Positions 10,911 through 19,718 are shown, counted from the stretch's first letter. The stretch is DNA of 64,000 nt from Hydrogenophaga sp. (GCF_019635465.1 NZ_JAHBZK010000003.1:186001-250000), one strand, 5' to 3'. Notes: a model not told the origin generated them from the sequence alone. Numbers and translations: made by a program.

Positions 10911-11366
10911 ATGGACGCCTCCACGATGAGCCTTGTGATCGATGACTTGCGCGGCGTCGCCGAGGGTGGCATCGACATTCGCAACGATGGGGATGGCGGC
11001 TTCTCGCTGTTGTTCGACGGTATGGAGATTCTCAGGGCCGACTGGGCAGATGCCCCGGCGCGCCTGGTGACCACCTTCGAGCTCGGGAAGGTGGTGCCCA
11101 GCCGAAAGATCCTGGTGTACGAAGCGATGCTGACCTACAACCTGCTGTGGCAAGAAACCGGCGGTGCGCGCCTGGCCATGGCAGGGCCCGATGGCCAGGT
11201 CATGCTTGTCCACGAGATGCCCGCTGAGCAGATGACGGCGAGCGATCTGAGTGCCGCGCTGGCCCGGCTGTGCCAGGTGGGCGGCGCGTGGCGGAGGTTT
11301 GTGATTGACGCTGCGCCGCCAGAGCCTGTGCAGGCGCTGAGCTGGCCACCATCGGACAAGGCCTGA
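10911..11366 (+). CDS. CesT/Tir-type type III secretion chaperone
   Basis: 151 residues, small and acidic. The layout matches class I chaperones: N-terminal helix, strands in GGFSLLFDGMEILRADWAD, the diagnostic helix-strand unit YEAMLTYNLLWQETGGARLAMAGPDGQVMLVHEMP, then a helix ASDLSAALARLCQVGGAWRRFV. Such chaperones bind the N-terminal region of one effector and hold it secretion-competent. It starts six bases after the ADP-ribosyltransferase stop, the usual effector-chaperone pairing. An alternative ATG lies at 10926. No other type III gene is adjacent. The assignment rests on pattern and context rather than a single catalytic residue. Confidence 0.75.
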   Translation: MDASTMSLVIDDLRGVAEGGIDIRNDGDGGFSLLFDGMEILRADWADAPARLVTTFELGKVVPSRKILVYEAMLTYNLLWQETGGARLAMAGPDGQVMLVHEMPAEQMTASDLSAALARLCQVGGAWRRFVIDAAPPEPVQALSWPPSDKA

Positions 11367-11439
11367 CTTCACGCAACCGAAGCCTTGGCGATGGGCCTGA
11401 ATTGGCGTCGGCTTGCCGAATGGCCGGTCCGGGTCAGTG

Positions 11440-11796
11440 TCAGTGCGGGCCTGCCAGCGCGCGCACCGCATCGCTCAGGTGATCGCTCCACCCCAGCAAT
11501 TCCGCCAGACGGCCCACCACCCAGCCGGCTTCCTGCGGGTTGGGCAGGACATCTGCCGCGCCACCTTCGGCCACCGCCTGCAGGCTGACCAGCATCTTGT
11601 CGAGCACGTCGGCTTCGGTGATGCCCAGCTGAAACTGCACCTGCTGCGCGCGTTCCACCAGGCTCTGGGCCAGGTCCTCGCAGACTTCGTGACGCCGGGC
11701 GATGTCGGCGGCCTCGTGGGCGCGCGGGTGTCTGCCGGGGGCCACGTGCAGGGCAATGAAGGCGGCGGGAACGTGGATCTGGCTGTCGTCGGACAT
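11440..11796 (-). CDS. Small conserved helical protein of unknown function
   Basis: 118 residues from the ATG at 11794-11796 (MSDDSQIHVPAAFIAL). It is entirely helical in appearance, with HEVCEDLAQSLVERAQQVQFQLGITEADVLDKMLVSL and a tryptophan-containing tail AGWVVGRLAELLGW. Similar short proteins occur in Comamonadaceae, to my recollection sometimes under the label 'ATPase with chaperone activity', but no nucleotide-binding motif is present here. It converges on the CesT-like gene and its upstream side shares the regulatory region of glnK. Function is not assigned. Confidence 0.7.
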   Translation of the reverse strand: MSDDSQIHVPAAFIALHVAPGRHPRAHEAADIARRHEVCEDLAQSLVERAQQVQFQLGITEADVLDKMLVSLQAVAEGGAADVLPNPQEAGWVVGRLAELLGWSDHLSDAVRALAGPH

Positions 11797-11944
11797 GGCG
11801 TGAACGGGGTTGAGCGCGGGTGTCTGGCCGGTGCGTGGCGCGCAACGCCGATTGCACCACGGCGAACAAGGACCCACTGGGCGCCATGCTGGTGCAGCCT
11901 GATGACACGGGCTTGTCCATGTTCGGCGACCGTTCGTCGCCATT

Positions 11945-11982
11945 CGCACCGACACGATGCGTTGAAGCACAAAGTTGGTGCA
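11945..11982 (+). promoter_or_regulatory. Two tandem NtrC-like binding sites upstream of glnK
   Basis: Two copies resembling TGCACC-N5-GGTGCA: CGCACC-GACAC-GATGCG at 11945-11961 and AGCACA-AAGTT-GGTGCA at 11966-11982. Their centres are 21 bases apart, two helical turns, placing them on the same DNA face. They lie 82-119 bases upstream of the sigma-54 element. A further GGTGCA half-site occurs near 11891. The rest of the 323-base gap 11797-12119 shows no gene. Confidence 0.65.
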
Positions 11983-12056
11983 GCGTTTTGCGATCCAGCC
12001 CCGATTCGGACCGCCGGGCCTCGATCTGGTGCCATCGCGGCGTCCGTCGGGAATGA

Positions 12057-12458
<402 letters not shown>

Positions 12459-12493
12459 GCCGCCACCCCCGAACCTCAACCGAGACCTAAGAA

Positions 12494-13900
12494 ATGAAGA
12501 AATTCCTGGCTTCCCTGTTGCTGGGCCTGGGCCTGGCGATCGGCGGTGGCGCAGCCATCGCACAGACGACCACCGAAGCGCCTGCAGCGGCCACCGCGCC
12601 CGCTGCCGAAGCGCCCGCTGCCGCGGCTGCCGAAGCACCTGCTGCCGCTGAAGCGGCCGTTCCCGCACCCACCGTCGACAAGGGCGACGTCACCTGGATG
12701 ATGATCTCCACCATCCTGGTGCTGCTCATGGTCGTGCCCGGCCTGGCGCTGTTCTACGGCGGTCTGGTCCGCAGCAAGAACATGCTGTCCGTGCTGATGC
12801 AGGTGATGGTGGTGTTCTCGCTGATCACCGTGCTGTGGGCCATCTATGGCTACAGCCTGGCGTTCGGCGGCGAAGGCCTGATCATCGGCGGTCTGGACAA
12901 GGTGTTCCTGCTGGGCGTCACGCCCGACTCGCTGGCCGACACCTTCACCGACAACGTGAAGATCCCCGAGTACATCTTCATTGCCTTCCAGTGCACCTTC
13001 GCGGGCATCACCTGCGCGCTGATCGTGGGCTCGTTCGCCGAGCGCATCAAGTTCGGCGCCGTGCTGCTGTTCTGCGCCCTGTGGTTCACCTTCAGCTACA
13101 TCCCGATCGCTCACATGGTGTGGGGTGCCGGCGGCTACCTGCTCGACAAGGGCGCGCTGGACTTCGCGGGCGGTACCGTGGTGCACATCAACGCCGGTGT
13201 GGCCGGTCTGGTGGGTGCTTACGTCATCGGCAAGCGCATTGGCTACGGCAAGGAATCGATGGCACCGCACAGCCTGACGCTGACCATGGTCGGTGCCTCG
13301 CTGCTGTGGGTGGGCTGGTTCGGCTTCAACGCCGGCTCCAACCTGGAAGCCAACGGCTTCGTGGGTCTGCCCTTCATCAACACGCTGCTGGCCACCGCCG
13401 CTGCCGTGCTGGCCTGGTGCATCGGTGAAGCGCTGGGCAAGGGCAAAGCTTCCATGCTGGGTGGCGCCTCGGGTGCCGTGGCTGGCCTGGTGGCCATCAC
13501 CCCGGCTTGCGGCTCGGTCGGCCCCATGGGCGCCATCGTGCTGGGTCTGATCGCCGGCTTCCTCTGCCTGTGGGGCGTGAGCGGCCTGAAGAAGATCCTG
13601 GGCGCGGACGACTCGCTCGACGTGTTCGGCGTGCATGGCATCGGCGGTATCGTCGGCGCCATCCTGGTGGGCGTGTTCGGTGCTCCCAGCCTGGGCGGCA
13701 CCGGTGGCGAAGACTTCTCCATCGCCAGCCAGGTCGTGATCCAGGCCGAAGGCGTGCTGATCACCCTGGTGTGGTCCGGCGTCGTGGCCTTCATTTGCTA
13801 CAAGATCGTCGACATGATCATGGGTCTGCGTGTGACCGAGGAAGCCGAGCGCGAAGGCCTCGACATCACCTCGCACGGCGAGACCGCCTACAACCGCTGA
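12494..13900 (+). CDS. amtB: Ammonium transporter
   Basis: 468 residues. A signal peptide (MKKFLASLLLGLGLAIGGG, cleavage likely after AIA near residue 23) is followed by a low-complexity Ala/Pro/Glu stretch to about residue 60 and then the 11-helix Amt core. Family marks include LFYGGLVRSKN, the twin-histidine segments DFAGGTVVHINAG and DVFGVHGIGG, and WVGWFGFNAGS. It lets NH4+ be taken up as NH3 plus a proton and is gated by GlnK. The mature-region Ala/Pro/Glu linker is longer than in E. coli AmtB. It is co-transcribed with glnK and followed by a clear terminator. Confidence 0.95.
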   Translation: MKKFLASLLLGLGLAIGGGAAIAQTTTEAPAAATAPAAEAPAAAAAEAPAAAEAAVPAPTVDKGDVTWMMISTILVLLMVVPGLALFYGGLVRSKNMLSVLMQVMVVFSLITVLWAIYGYSLAFGGEGLIIGGLDKVFLLGVTPDSLADTFTDNVKIPEYIFIAFQCTFAGITCALIVGSFAERIKFGAVLLFCALWFTFSYIPIAHMVWGAGGYLLDKGALDFAGGTVVHINAGVAGLVGAYVIGKRIGYGKESMAPHSLTLTMVGASLLWVGWFGFNAGSNLEANGFVGLPFINTLLATAAAVLAWCIGEALGKGKASMLGGASGAVAGLVAITPACGSVGPMGAIVLGLIAGFLCLWGVSGLKKILGADDSLDVFGVHGIGGIVGAILVGVFGAPSLGGTGGEDFSIASQVVIQAEGVLITLVWSGVVAFICYKIVDMIMGLRVTEEAEREGLDITSHGETAYNR

Positions 13901-13952
13901 TCTCCTCCAGGGTTGCATCCCGTCTGCAGGCGGGATGGCACACAGCCCCCTG

Positions 13953-13984
13953 GCCCGCGGCCCGCAAGGACCGCGGGCTTTTTT
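13953..13984 (+). terminator. Rho-independent terminator after amtB
   Basis: An 11-bp stem (GCCCGCGGCCC pairing with GGACCGCGGGC, one mismatch) closes a GCAA tetraloop and runs directly into six T residues. It lies about 50 bases downstream of the amtB stop. Confidence 0.9.
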
Positions 13985-14060
13985 GTGCCTGAACACCCCC
14001 CGGGGCTTGGGTCGAAGGGGCTGCCTAGGATCGTGGCCCTGTCACACCTGGGAGCTCCCG

Positions 14061-14300
14061 ATGCAACGCACCGCCGCCCTGTCCACTCTGGCCGCCCTGT
14101 CCATGCTGATCGCTACGTCCTCGCTCGCCGCCGGCGCGGCCCCGCCCGCCGATGGTGCGCCCACGCGCAAGCTGCCGAGCAAGGTCACCTTCCACAAGGC
14201 GCCATCGGAAGAGTCGCCCGCGGCGCGCGAGAAGCGCCTCAAGCGCGAGTGCAAAGGCCGGCCCAATGCCGGTGCCTGCCTGGGCTTTGCCTCGCCCTGA
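14061..14300 (+). CDS. Small secreted basic protein, unknown
   Basis: 79 residues starting at ATG 14061 with GGGAG seven bases upstream. The first 24 residues form a typical Sec signal peptide (LSTLAALSMLIATSSLAAGA). The mature part is short and Lys/Arg-rich with two cysteines (REKRLKRECKGRPNAGACLG), which could form a disulfide in the periplasm. I recognise no domain. It lies between the amtB terminator and glcE, about 93 bases before glcE, and could have its own promoter. Confidence 0.65.
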   Translation: MQRTAALSTLAALSMLIATSSLAAGAAPPADGAPTRKLPSKVTFHKAPSEESPAAREKRLKRECKGRPNAGACLGFASP

Positions 14301-14393
14301 GCGGACACTGGCACTGTTTCGGCCAAGGGGTTTGCACGCCCGCGTGCAAAAAATTCAAGGGCAGCCGCCAGGGTGGCGACTACCATCGCCGCC

Positions 14394-15542
14394 ATGTCAG
14401 CCGCGACCCCCATCCCCGAGACCGATCAGCCCGACCACCTCATCGAGCAGGTTCGCGCGGCCGCCGCCGATCACCGCCGCCTGCGCATCCGGGGCGGTGG
14501 CAGCAAGGATTTCCTGGCCGGTGAGGCCGACGCGGTGGGCGTCGCGCCGCTGTCCACGCAGGATTGGCGCGGCATTCTCAGCCACGAGCCCAGCGAGCTG
14601 GTGATTACTGCGCGCGCCGGCACACCGCTGGCCGAGCTCGAAGCGGCCCTGGCCGCCCATGGCCAGTGCCTGCCGTTCGAGCCGCCGCACTTTGGCGCAG
14701 GTGCCACCGTGGGCGGCATGGTGGCCGCGGGCCTTGCCGGGCCGGCGCGCGCCAGCGTCGGCGGCGTGCGCGACTACGTGCTCGGTGCGCGCCTGGTCAA
14801 TGGCCGCGGCGAGCTGCTCACCTTTGGCGGCCAGGTCATGAAGAACGTGGCCGGCTACGACGTCAGCCGCGCCCTGGCGGGCAGCTGGGGTCTGCTGGGC
14901 ATCGTGGCCGAGGTGAGCCTGAAGGTGCTGCCCACGGCACCGGCCGAGGCCACGTTGCACTTTCCGCTGGGCCAGCGCGATGCGCTGGAACTGCTGCACC
15001 AATGGGGCGGTCAGCCGCTGCCCTTGAACGCGTCGTGCTGGGTGCGCGACACCACGCAGCCCGGCGAGCCCGAACTGCTGTTTGTTCGCCTGCGCGGCGC
15101 CATCGCCGCTGTCGAGGCCGCTTGCGAGCGCATGCAGCGCGAAGCCGGCGGCACCCGCATGGACAACGCCCAGGCCGGCCCCGACTGGGTGGACGCCGGC
15201 GAGCAGCGGCTGCCTTTCTTCACCCAGGCGCCATCGGCCGGGCACGGCTTGTGGCGCCTGTCGCTGCCACAGACATCCGCACCGTTGTTGCCTGCCTGGC
15301 CGCAACTCATCGAATGGCACGGCGCGCAGCGCTGGCTCTGGGCGCCACTGAGCGCCGCCGACGAGATTCGCGCGGCCGTGCGCAGCGCAGGCGGGCACGC
15401 CCAACTGTTTCGTGCACCTGCGGCGGGTGCTGGCGGCGTGCGCCGCTTCGACGTCCCCGAGCCCGCTGTGGCGACCATCATGCGGCACCTGCGCGAAGCC
15501 TTCGATCCGCACGGCGTCTTTGTCGGCCCCGACCTCTTCTGA
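14394..15542 (+). CDS. glcE: Glycolate oxidase FAD-binding subunit GlcE
   Basis: 382 residues from ATG 14394 (MSAATPIPET). This is a PCMH-type FAD-binding domain with RRLRIRGGGSKDF, the GATVGGMVAAGLAGPARA stretch and GGQVMKNVAGYDVSR, all characteristic of GlcE. GlcE works with GlcD and the iron-sulfur subunit GlcF to oxidise glycolate to glyoxylate at the membrane. GlcF follows after a single base. No glcD is upstream, where it usually lies. A longer start at 14373 (GTG) would add seven residues. Confidence 0.93.
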   Translation: MSAATPIPETDQPDHLIEQVRAAAADHRRLRIRGGGSKDFLAGEADAVGVAPLSTQDWRGILSHEPSELVITARAGTPLAELEAALAAHGQCLPFEPPHFGAGATVGGMVAAGLAGPARASVGGVRDYVLGARLVNGRGELLTFGGQVMKNVAGYDVSRALAGSWGLLGIVAEVSLKVLPTAPAEATLHFPLGQRDALELLHQWGGQPLPLNASCWVRDTTQPGEPELLFVRLRGAIAAVEAACERMQREAGGTRMDNAQAGPDWVDAGEQRLPFFTQAPSAGHGLWRLSLPQTSAPLLPAWPQLIEWHGAQRWLWAPLSAADEIRAAVRSAGGHAQLFRAPAAGAGGVRRFDVPEPAVATIMRHLREAFDPHGVFVGPDLF

Positions 15543-15543
15543 C

Positions 15544-16776
15544 ATGCAGACCCAGCTCGCCTCCGAATACCAGCACAGTGCCGAAGGCCGCGAGGCCGAG
15601 GCCATCCTGCGCAAATGCGTGCACTGCGGCTTCTGCACCGCAACCTGCCCGACCTACCAGCTGCTGGGCGACGAGCTCGATGGCCCGCGCGGGCGCATTT
15701 ACCTCATCAAACAGGTGCTGGAAGGCGCCACGCCCACGCGCAAGACGCAGCAACACCTGGACCGCTGCCTCACCTGCCGCAATTGCGAGAGCACCTGCCC
15801 CAGTGGTGTGCAGTACGGCCATCTGGTCGACATCGGCCGCGCGGTGGTCGACGCCAAGGTGCCACGGCCCGCACCCGAGCGGGCTGTGCGCTGGCTGCTC
15901 AAGGAGGGCCTGAACTCGCCACTGTTCGCGCCCGCGATGAAGCTGGGTCAGACCATGCGGGGTTGGCTGCCCGCCACTCTCAAGGCCAAGGTGCCCGAGG
16001 CGCGGCCGGCGGGTGCCTGGCCCACGCGAAGCCACGCACGCAAGGTGCTGATGCTGGCCGGCTGCGTGCAGCCCGCCATGGCGCCGAACATCAATAGCGC
16101 CACCGCGCGCGTGCTCGACGCGGCCGGCATCCAGACCGTTGTGGCCCCCGAGGCCGGCTGCTGTGGCGCGGTCAAGTTCCACCTCAACGACCAAGCCGGT
16201 GGCCTGGCGCAGATGCGCGCCAACATCGATGCCTGGTGGCCCCATGTGCAGCAGGGCGCCGAGGCCATCGTCATGAACGCCTCGGGCTGCGGTGTCAGCG
16301 TCAAGGAGTACGGCCACCTGCTGCGCGACGACCCGGCTTACGCAGAGAAGGCCGCGCGCATCAGTGCACTCACGCGCGACCTGTCCGAGCTGCTGCCCGA
16401 GCTGGTGCCGCTGCTCAAGCCCAGGCTTGCGCACGCACCTGATGAGCAACGCGTGGTGGCGTTTCACCCGCCGTGCACCTTGCAGCACGGCCAGCAGCTC
16501 AAGGGCGGGGTCGAGCGTTGGCTGGGTGAACTCGGCTTCACGCTGCAGGTGGCCCGCAACGAATCGCACCTGTGCTGCGGATCGGCCGGCACTTACTCGG
16601 TGCTCAACCCCGAACTGGCCACCACGCTGCGTGACCGCAAGCTCGACCGCCTGGGCGAGCTGCAACCGGCCGTGATTGCCAGCGCCAACATCGGTTGCAT
16701 CACGCATTTGCAGAGCGGTACCGACACACCGGTGCGGCACTGGGTCGAGCTGCTCGACGACGCTCTGCGCGCCTGA
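15544..16776 (+). CDS. glcF: Glycolate oxidase iron-sulfur subunit GlcF
   Basis: 410 residues. Two 4Fe-4S motifs occur near the N-terminus: CVHCGFCTATCPTYQ (about 22-36) and CLTCRNCESTCPSGV (about 75-89). Two CCG domains follow in the C-terminal half, with AGCVQPAMAPN, PEAGCCGAVKFHL and HLCCGSAGTYSVLN. It carries electrons from GlcDE to the quinone pool. The ATG lies two bases beyond the glcE stop, so translation is coupled. lrgA follows after three bases, so the four genes glcE-glcF-lrgA-lrgB form one unit. Confidence 0.94.
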   Translation: MQTQLASEYQHSAEGREAEAILRKCVHCGFCTATCPTYQLLGDELDGPRGRIYLIKQVLEGATPTRKTQQHLDRCLTCRNCESTCPSGVQYGHLVDIGRAVVDAKVPRPAPERAVRWLLKEGLNSPLFAPAMKLGQTMRGWLPATLKAKVPEARPAGAWPTRSHARKVLMLAGCVQPAMAPNINSATARVLDAAGIQTVVAPEAGCCGAVKFHLNDQAGGLAQMRANIDAWWPHVQQGAEAIVMNASGCGVSVKEYGHLLRDDPAYAEKAARISALTRDLSELLPELVPLLKPRLAHAPDEQRVVAFHPPCTLQHGQQLKGGVERWLGELGFTLQVARNESHLCCGSAGTYSVLNPELATTLRDRKLDRLGELQPAVIASANIGCITHLQSGTDTPVRHWVELLDDALRA

Positions 16777-16779
16777 GCC

Positions 16780-17136
16780 ATGGTGCCCGCGCTGGCCACG
16801 CTGCTGCTGTTCCAGTTGCTGGGCGAAGTGGCGGTGCGCCTCAGCGGCGCGCCGCTCCCAGGTCCGGTCGTCGGCCTGGCCCTGCTCTTGTTGCTGCTGG
16901 CGGTGCGGCCCGGGGCATTGGGCGCCATCAAACCCACGGCCCAGGGCCTGCTGCAACACCTCTCGCTGCTGTTCGTGCCAGCCGGTGTGGGCGTGATGCA
17001 GCACCTGCAGCGCCTGGGCGAAGAGGCCCTGGCCATTGGCGTGGCGCTGGTGGTGAGCACCCTGGTCGGGCTGGCGGTGGCGGCCTGGACCATGCTGGCC
17101 CTCATGCGTTGGCAGGGACGACGCGATGGCCGCTGA
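16780..17136 (+). CDS. lrgA: CidA/LrgA family membrane protein
   Basis: 118 residues with four hydrophobic segments. The family signature is LFQLLGEVAVRLSGAPLPGPVVGLALLLLLL near the N-terminus, then HLSLLFVPAGVGVMQHL. CidA/LrgA proteins are described as holin-like, but their partners in plants and some bacteria act in transport of small carboxylates. The gene follows glcF after three bases and overlaps lrgB by 11. That placement favours a role linked to glycolate. Confidence 0.88.
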   Translation: MVPALATLLLFQLLGEVAVRLSGAPLPGPVVGLALLLLLLAVRPGALGAIKPTAQGLLQHLSLLFVPAGVGVMQHLQRLGEEALAIGVALVVSTLVGLAVAAWTMLALMRWQGRRDGR

Positions 17137-17866
17137 CGCACCCCAGCGCCTCGCCGACATCTGGGTCTACCTGGCGGCCACGCCGCTGCTGGGGCTGACC
17201 ATCACACTGCTGGTCTACCACGGCGCCTTCCTGATCTACCGCCGCAGCGGCTTTCACCCCCTGGCCAACCCGGTGCCCATCGCGGTGGCGGTGCTGGCCA
17301 CGCTGCTGTGGGCCACCGGCACGCCGTACCCTGTGTACTTCGAAGGCGCGCAGTTCGTGCACTTTCTGCTGGGGCCGGCCACGGTGGCGCTGGCGGTGCC
17401 GCTGTTCGAGCAACTGCACCGCTTGCGCCAACTGGCCTTGCCGCTGCTGGGTGCGCTGGCCGCGGGCATCGTGGCCACCACCGTGTGTGCCATCGGCCTG
17501 GGTTGGGCGCTGGGCGCGTCCAGGGCCACGCTGGCCTCGCTCGCGCCCAAGTCGGTGACCATGCCGGTCGCCATGGGCATCGCCGAAAAAATCCAGGGCC
17601 TGCCCTCGCTGACGGCGGTGCTGGTCATGGCCACCGGCGTGTTCGGTGCGGTCAGTGCGCGCTACCTGTTCAATGCGCTGCGCATCACCGACCCGGCGGT
17701 GCGTGGCTTTGCGCTCGGCACCATCGCGCACGGCATCGGCACCGCGCGCGCGTTTCAGGTGAGCGAAGAGATGGGCGCCTTCGCCGGTCTGGCCATGGGC
17801 CTGAGCGCGCTGTTCAGCGCGCTGGTGCTGCCGGCGCTGGCGGGGTGGCTGCTGTCCTTGGGCTGA
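17126..17866 (+). CDS. lrgB: LrgB/CidB family membrane protein, possible glycolate/carboxylate transporter
   Basis: 246 residues, about six to seven membrane helices. Family marks are FLLGPATVALAVPLFEQ, LAPKSVTMPVAMGIAEKI and GTIAHGIGTARAFQ, the last being the conserved LrgB loop. Plant plastidic glycolate/glycerate transporter PLGG1 is a fusion of LrgA- and LrgB-like parts, so a pair directly behind glcEF is a reasonable candidate for glycolate movement across the membrane. That function is inference; autolysis control is the textbook alternative. It converges with the glutathione peroxidase gene, the stops being three bases apart. Confidence 0.9.
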   Translation: MAADAPQRLADIWVYLAATPLLGLTITLLVYHGAFLIYRRSGFHPLANPVPIAVAVLATLLWATGTPYPVYFEGAQFVHFLLGPATVALAVPLFEQLHRLRQLALPLLGALAAGIVATTVCAIGLGWALGASRATLASLAPKSVTMPVAMGIAEKIQGLPSLTAVLVMATGVFGAVSARYLFNALRITDPAVRGFALGTIAHGIGTARAFQVSEEMGAFAGLAMGLSALFSALVLPALAGWLLSLG

Positions 17867-17869
17867 AGT

Positions 17870-18367
17870 TCAAGCCGCCAGCGCCGCCTCGATGTCGCCC
17901 TTGAGCTTCTCAGGTGCGTCCTGCGGCGCGTAGCGCATGATCACCTGTCCGTCCTTGCCGACCAGAAACTTGGTGAAGTTCCACTTGATGGCCTTGCTGC
18001 CGAGCAGGCCCGGCGCTTCGGCGGTGAGCCAGCGATAGAGCGGGTGGGCGTCACCGCCGTTGACGTCGATCTTGGCCATCATCGGGAAGCTCACCCCGTA
18101 GTTGAGCTGGCAGAAGCTGGCGATCTCTTCGTTGCTGCCCGGGTCCTGGGCGCCGAACTGGTTGCAGGGGAAACCCAGCACCGCGAGGCCTTTGGCGCCA
18201 TAGGTCTCGTGCAGCTTCTCCAGCCCGGCGAACTGGGGCGTGAAGCCGCAGGCGCTGGCGGTGTTGACGATCAGCAGCACCTGGCCGCGGTAGTCGGCCA
18301 GGGGCACGGTCTTGCCCTGGGTGTTCAGGGCGTCGAAGTCGTAGACGCTGGGTGTGGGGCTGGGCAT
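17870..18367 (-). CDS. Glutathione peroxidase (thiol type)
   Basis: 165 residues, the usual size of bacterial BtuE-like peroxidases. The peroxidatic cysteine sits in NTASACGFTPQF, followed by LGFPCNQFGAQDPGSNEEI with the conserved glutamine and second cysteine, and KWNFTKFLVGKDG with the tryptophan-asparagine pair. It reduces hydroperoxides in the cytoplasm, in practice often with thioredoxin. It stands alone, convergent with lrgB and divergent from the receiver-like gene, with a 164-base AT-richer gap upstream. Confidence 0.93.
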   Translation of the reverse strand: MPSPTPSVYDFDALNTQGKTVPLADYRGQVLLIVNTASACGFTPQFAGLEKLHETYGAKGLAVLGFPCNQFGAQDPGSNEEIASFCQLNYGVSFPMMAKIDVNGGDAHPLYRWLTAEAPGLLGSKAIKWNFTKFLVGKDGQVIMRYAPQDAPEKLKGDIEAALAA

Positions 18368-18531
18368 GGGGTTTCCTCGGGGGATGAATGGGGCGCATAT
18401 GTCCGGTAAGCGACAAAATCTTCACACAAGCCAGACTGCGCCGCGCCGATATCCCCCAAAAGCGGCGGCGCACGCGATACTGCGCGTCGTTTCATAAGGT
18501 AACTACCAACAAACCGACGGGCGGGCAGGCG

Positions 18532-19695
18532 ATGGGGGCTGCGTACACCGTGGCGCTCGTGGGTTTTTCCCAGAGCGAGAGCGCCACTTTCGAATCATTT
18601 TTCAGGCTGGCCGCGCGCCGACCTCCGGCCTATCAGGTGCAGGAGGAGGTGCTCGACGCCCAGGTCCTGATCGTCAACGCGGACAACGCGCAAGCCATGC
18701 TGCTGGTGCGCGGCGCGCGCCTGCCTGGGCGCATCCTGCTGGTGGGCGGACACGACGGCGGCACCGGCTGGCCGCTGCAGCCCAAGCCGATCCGCCTGGT
18801 CTCCTTGCTGGGCGCACTGGATTCGGTGGTCGGTCTGCGCACCGCGCGCGCCACCGCGGCGGCGCCGTCGCCGGCCTTTGCACCGACCGAACCTTTCAAG
18901 GCCTCGCAGCTGCACGGGCTGGACGCAAGCATGCGCCTGGCCAGTGGCAAAGCGCGCGCACCGGCGGCCACGCCCATGGCGCCCGCCGGTGGCAAACGGC
19001 GCCGTTTTGCCGACACCGATTTCCCGCCCACCCGGCCCATGACGCGCGAAGAGGCGCAGGCGCTGGATGCGGCGGCCGCACGCCGCGCCGAAGCGACCAA
19101 GGCACCCGCTGCGCTCACGCCGGCTGTGGCCAGACCCAAGACGGTCAGCATCCCCCTGCGCGGTGGCGCCACCGACTTCGCCGACCTGGAAGACCTGCTC
19201 AACGTGGCGCCGCCGGCCCCACGCGCGCGCAACACGCGTGCGCCCAACACCCGCACCGCCAAGGGCGGCACGGTGCCCGACGCCCCGCGTGGCGACGCCT
19301 TGCTGGTGGGCCAAAGCCTGGTCGAGGGCCGCATCCTGCTCAAGCGCTTTCGCAAGTACGAACTCGCCATCGACTGGTGCCGCGACCCCTCACAGGCGCA
19401 GGCCATGCTGGACGCGCACCCCTACCGCCTGGTGGTGATCGATCGTCTGGGCGGCGCGCCCGATGCGTTCAGCATCTGCCGCAGCGCCAAGCAGAGCAAG
19501 AACGGTACGCGTGCGCCAGTGGTCATTCTGTTCGCGCCGAGCGCGGGCAGCATGGACCGCATGAAGGCCGGCCTGGCCGGCGCCGACGCCTACCTGTCGC
19601 GCTCGGTGAGCGAGGCCGACCTCTACAAGGTGCTGGCGCACCACCACCTGGTCAACCTCAACGGCTTTGCGCCGACCGACGTCGGCAGCTTCTGA
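18532..19695 (+). CDS. Receiver-like protein with degenerate N-terminal receiver and disordered linker
   Basis: 387 residues from ATG 18532. The N-terminal 100 residues (YTVALVGFSQSESATFESFF and QVLIVNADNAQAMLLV) resemble a receiver fold without a clear acidic pocket. Residues about 105-255 are a Pro/Ala/Arg-rich linker. The last 125 residues look like a second receiver (ALLVGQSLVEGRILLKRF, LVVIDRLGGAPDAF, VVILFAPSAGSMDRMKAGLAGADAYL) with a candidate aspartate, but the usual lysine after the fifth strand is arginine (LSRSVSE). There is no output domain. It could be a phosphorylation-independent adaptor. A lone gene between gpx and lplT; target unknown. Confidence 0.75.
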   Translation: MGAAYTVALVGFSQSESATFESFFRLAARRPPAYQVQEEVLDAQVLIVNADNAQAMLLVRGARLPGRILLVGGHDGGTGWPLQPKPIRLVSLLGALDSVVGLRTARATAAAPSPAFAPTEPFKASQLHGLDASMRLASGKARAPAATPMAPAGGKRRRFADTDFPPTRPMTREEAQALDAAAARRAEATKAPAALTPAVARPKTVSIPLRGGATDFADLEDLLNVAPPAPRARNTRAPNTRTAKGGTVPDAPRGDALLVGQSLVEGRILLKRFRKYELAIDWCRDPSQAQAMLDAHPYRLVVIDRLGGAPDAFSICRSAKQSKNGTRAPVVILFAPSAGSMDRMKAGLAGADAYLSRSVSEADLYKVLAHHHLVNLNGFAPTDVGSF

Positions 19696-19702
19696 GCGCG
19701 TC

Positions 19703-19718
19703 GATCGCCTGCGCGATC
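19703..19718. terminator. Hairpin at convergent gene ends (copy 1)
   Basis: GATCGC-CTGC-GCGATC forms a six-bp stem overlapping the lplT stop codon, between two convergent genes. The 17 bases TCGCCTGCGCGATCAGC recur at 37082-37098, again at a convergent junction. There is no T-run, so this may be a weak or protein-assisted terminator. Confidence 0.35.

Noticed and set aside
12476-13996. A 506-codon minus-strand frame over amtB
   Set aside because: It is antisense to a clear ammonium transporter and spans its terminator.
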